Shown here one piece after another: positions 5,518 through 5,933 of a stretch of 5,933 bases of DNA (the first letter of the stretch is position 1; every line of letters begins with the position of its first letter). Origin of the DNA: an uncultured Angelakisella sp. (lineage in GTDB: Bacteria > Bacillota > Clostridia > Oscillospirales > Ruminococcaceae); assembly GCA_904420255.1 (NCBI GenBank), contig CAJFUT010000016.1, positions 1 to 5,933 on the forward strand, read 5' to 3'. A program made the position numbers and the translations under genes. The notes below the pieces were generated by a model. That model was not told where the DNA came from. It saw only the letters and a program-made list of their open reading frames with translations, and did not search any database.

Positions 5518-5542
5518 TAGCACATCCCCTGGAAAATGTCAA
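5514..5542 (-). promoter_or_regulatory. Promoter of the membrane protein/XRE operon
   Basis: On the minus strand, a perfect TTGACA (5542-5537) and TATTCT (5519-5514, four of six matches) are separated by 17 bases. The expected start is near 5507, which gives a leader of about 148 bases. The -35 lies inside operator O1 and the -10 overlaps the O2 palindrome. Confidence 0.8.
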
Positions 5543-5554
5543 GAGTTTTTGACA
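5537..5554. promoter_or_regulatory. Operator-like palindrome O1 (at -35)
   Basis: TGTCAAGAGTTTTTGACA, an 18-bp palindrome with one mismatched pair. Its left half forms the TTGACA -35 box on the minus strand. Its centre is 46 bp from the centre of O2, between four and five helical turns. Confidence 0.75.
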
Positions 5555-5557
5555 CTT

Positions 5558-5585
5558 TGGCGGGCGGAAGCCCGCCACCCTCTTT
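5558..5585 (+). terminator. Terminator-like hairpin upstream of XRE operon promoter
   Basis: TGGCGGGC (5558-5565) pairs with GCCCGCCA (5570-5577) around GGAA, and CTCTTTTTCTG begins three bases past the stem on the plus strand. No plus-strand gene lies upstream, so its job may be to stop stray transcription, or it may be a relic. Confidence 0.4.
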
Positions 5586-5707
5586 TTCTGCTGCCCGGCG
5601 CCTCCCTCTCCCTTAGATTAGCTCTCACCGCTGGGATTTATTTTGGCTTGTGCCGAGGGCAATATTTTCTACAGACCTTGGCCCGGTCGGGGCGCAACTC
5701 CCCAGAT

Positions 5708-5741
5708 GCCACTTTCTTGATCAAAAGAAAGTGGCCAAAGA
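5708..5741 (+). repeat. Intergenic hairpin repeat, copy 2
   Basis: Bases 5708-5741 are the exact reverse complement of 40-73. The 11-bp arms GCCACTTTCTT and AAGAAAGTGGC are kept, and the loop is GATCAA. The GC-rich block seen in copies 1 and 3 is missing after it; the following bases (ACTGTCGCTGCGCTGGGC) differ. Confidence 0.85.
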
Positions 5742-5845
5742 CTGTCGCTGCGCTGGGCTTTTTGTCCGTGAGGGACAGTTCATGAATCGTTAGGCTGTGC
5801 CCCGCTCTCTTTTCCGCCCCGTCGGGTTTTCTCTCAATCAGTTTA

Positions 5846-5862
5846 CTCCGGTCGCACCGGAG
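5846..5862. repeat. Small perfect hairpin beside repeat copy 3
   Basis: CTCCGGT (5846-5852) pairs with ACCGGAG (5856-5862) around CGC. It lies nine bases before repeat copy 3 and may be part of a longer repeat unit. No T-run follows. Confidence 0.35.
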
Positions 5863-5870
5863 GTCCGGGC

Positions 5871-5930
5871 ATCACTTTCTCTGCCGAGAGAAAGTGACAA
5901 AGAGCGGCCGGGGAGCCCCCCGGGCCCCCG
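5871..5930 (+). repeat. Intergenic hairpin repeat, copy 3
   Basis: It matches copy 1 in reverse complement over about 60 bases. The hairpin TCACTTTCTCT (5872-5882) / AGAGAAAGTGA (5887-5897) has loop GCCG. CAAAGA and a GC-rich block (5908-5929) near-identical to copy 1 follow. Two stem positions differ from copy 1 by paired changes that keep base pairing. The unit reaches nearly to the window edge and may continue. Confidence 0.75.
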
Positions 5931-5933
5931 TGC

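Larger units (their letters stand above)
5560..5933. other. Gene-free region made of repeats and hairpins
   Basis: About 370 bases with no supported gene. It holds a terminator-like hairpin, an AT-rich patch (about 5610-5670), two copies of the intergenic repeat (5708-5741 and 5871-5930) and two small perfect hairpins (5763-5777 and 5846-5862). The 91-codon open frame at 5510-5785 begins in the operator palindrome, has no ribosome site and runs through a repeat. Confidence 0.6.

Noticed and set aside
5389..5554. CRISPR-like array from the three repeated palindromes
   Set aside because: Only three 18-bp units with irregular spacing (46 and 102 bp between centres), overlapping a promoter; operators explain them better.
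5510..5785. 91-codon plus-strand open frame after the XRE promoter
   Set aside because: No ribosome site, starts in the operator palindrome, passes through repeat copy 2 and has no recognisable motif.

Overview
The window reads as chromosomal DNA of a high-GC, Gram-positive anaerobe of the class Clostridia. An Oscillospiraceae-type gut bacterium (the Flavonifractor / Lawsonibacter / Pseudoflavonifractor group) is my best guess. The basis is strong AGGAGG ribosome sites, sigma-A promoters, a Firmicute-type RecA, a CofE-like protein of the kind seen in gut Clostridia, a one-cluster clostridial ferredoxin and third-codon positions rich in G/C. The genus is inference.

Layout, left to right. (1) 1-228: a GC-rich intergenic repeat (14-73) and a short leader. 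(2) 229-1475, plus strand: a YihY/BrkB-type membrane protein overlapping by ATGA with an unrecognised 122-aa gene, closed by a strong terminator. (3) 1552-3021, minus strand: a 396-aa homologue of coenzyme F420-0:L-glutamate ligase followed by a 62-aa ferredoxin. (4) 3022-3243: a divergent control region with a promoter facing each way and a probable LexA box. (5) 3244-4784, plus strand: recA, overlapping by ATGA with a cysteine-rich DUF3795-type gene where recX might be expected. (6) 4807-4847: a long hairpin that can terminate transcription from both sides. (7) 4857-5359, minus strand: a two-gene operon of a three-helix membrane protein and a 67-aa XRE/Cro-type repressor. (8) 5360-5560: its promoter, with three near-identical 18-bp operator-like palindromes. 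(9) 5560-5933: a gene-free stretch made of hairpins and two more copies of the intergenic repeat.

Most genes are ordinary housekeeping or accessory genes. The strongest non-coding signal is the three-site palindrome array controlling the regulator/membrane-protein pair. One site overlaps the -35 and another overlaps the -10 and start point, which suggests tight autoregulation. The second signal is the repeat family at both ends of the window: two copies are exact 34-bp inverted repeats of one another, and a third keeps its stem through paired base changes. The recA-DUF3795 coupling and the CofE homologue in a lineage not known to make F420 are the most interesting gene-level points. I did not find a clear new defence or mobile system.
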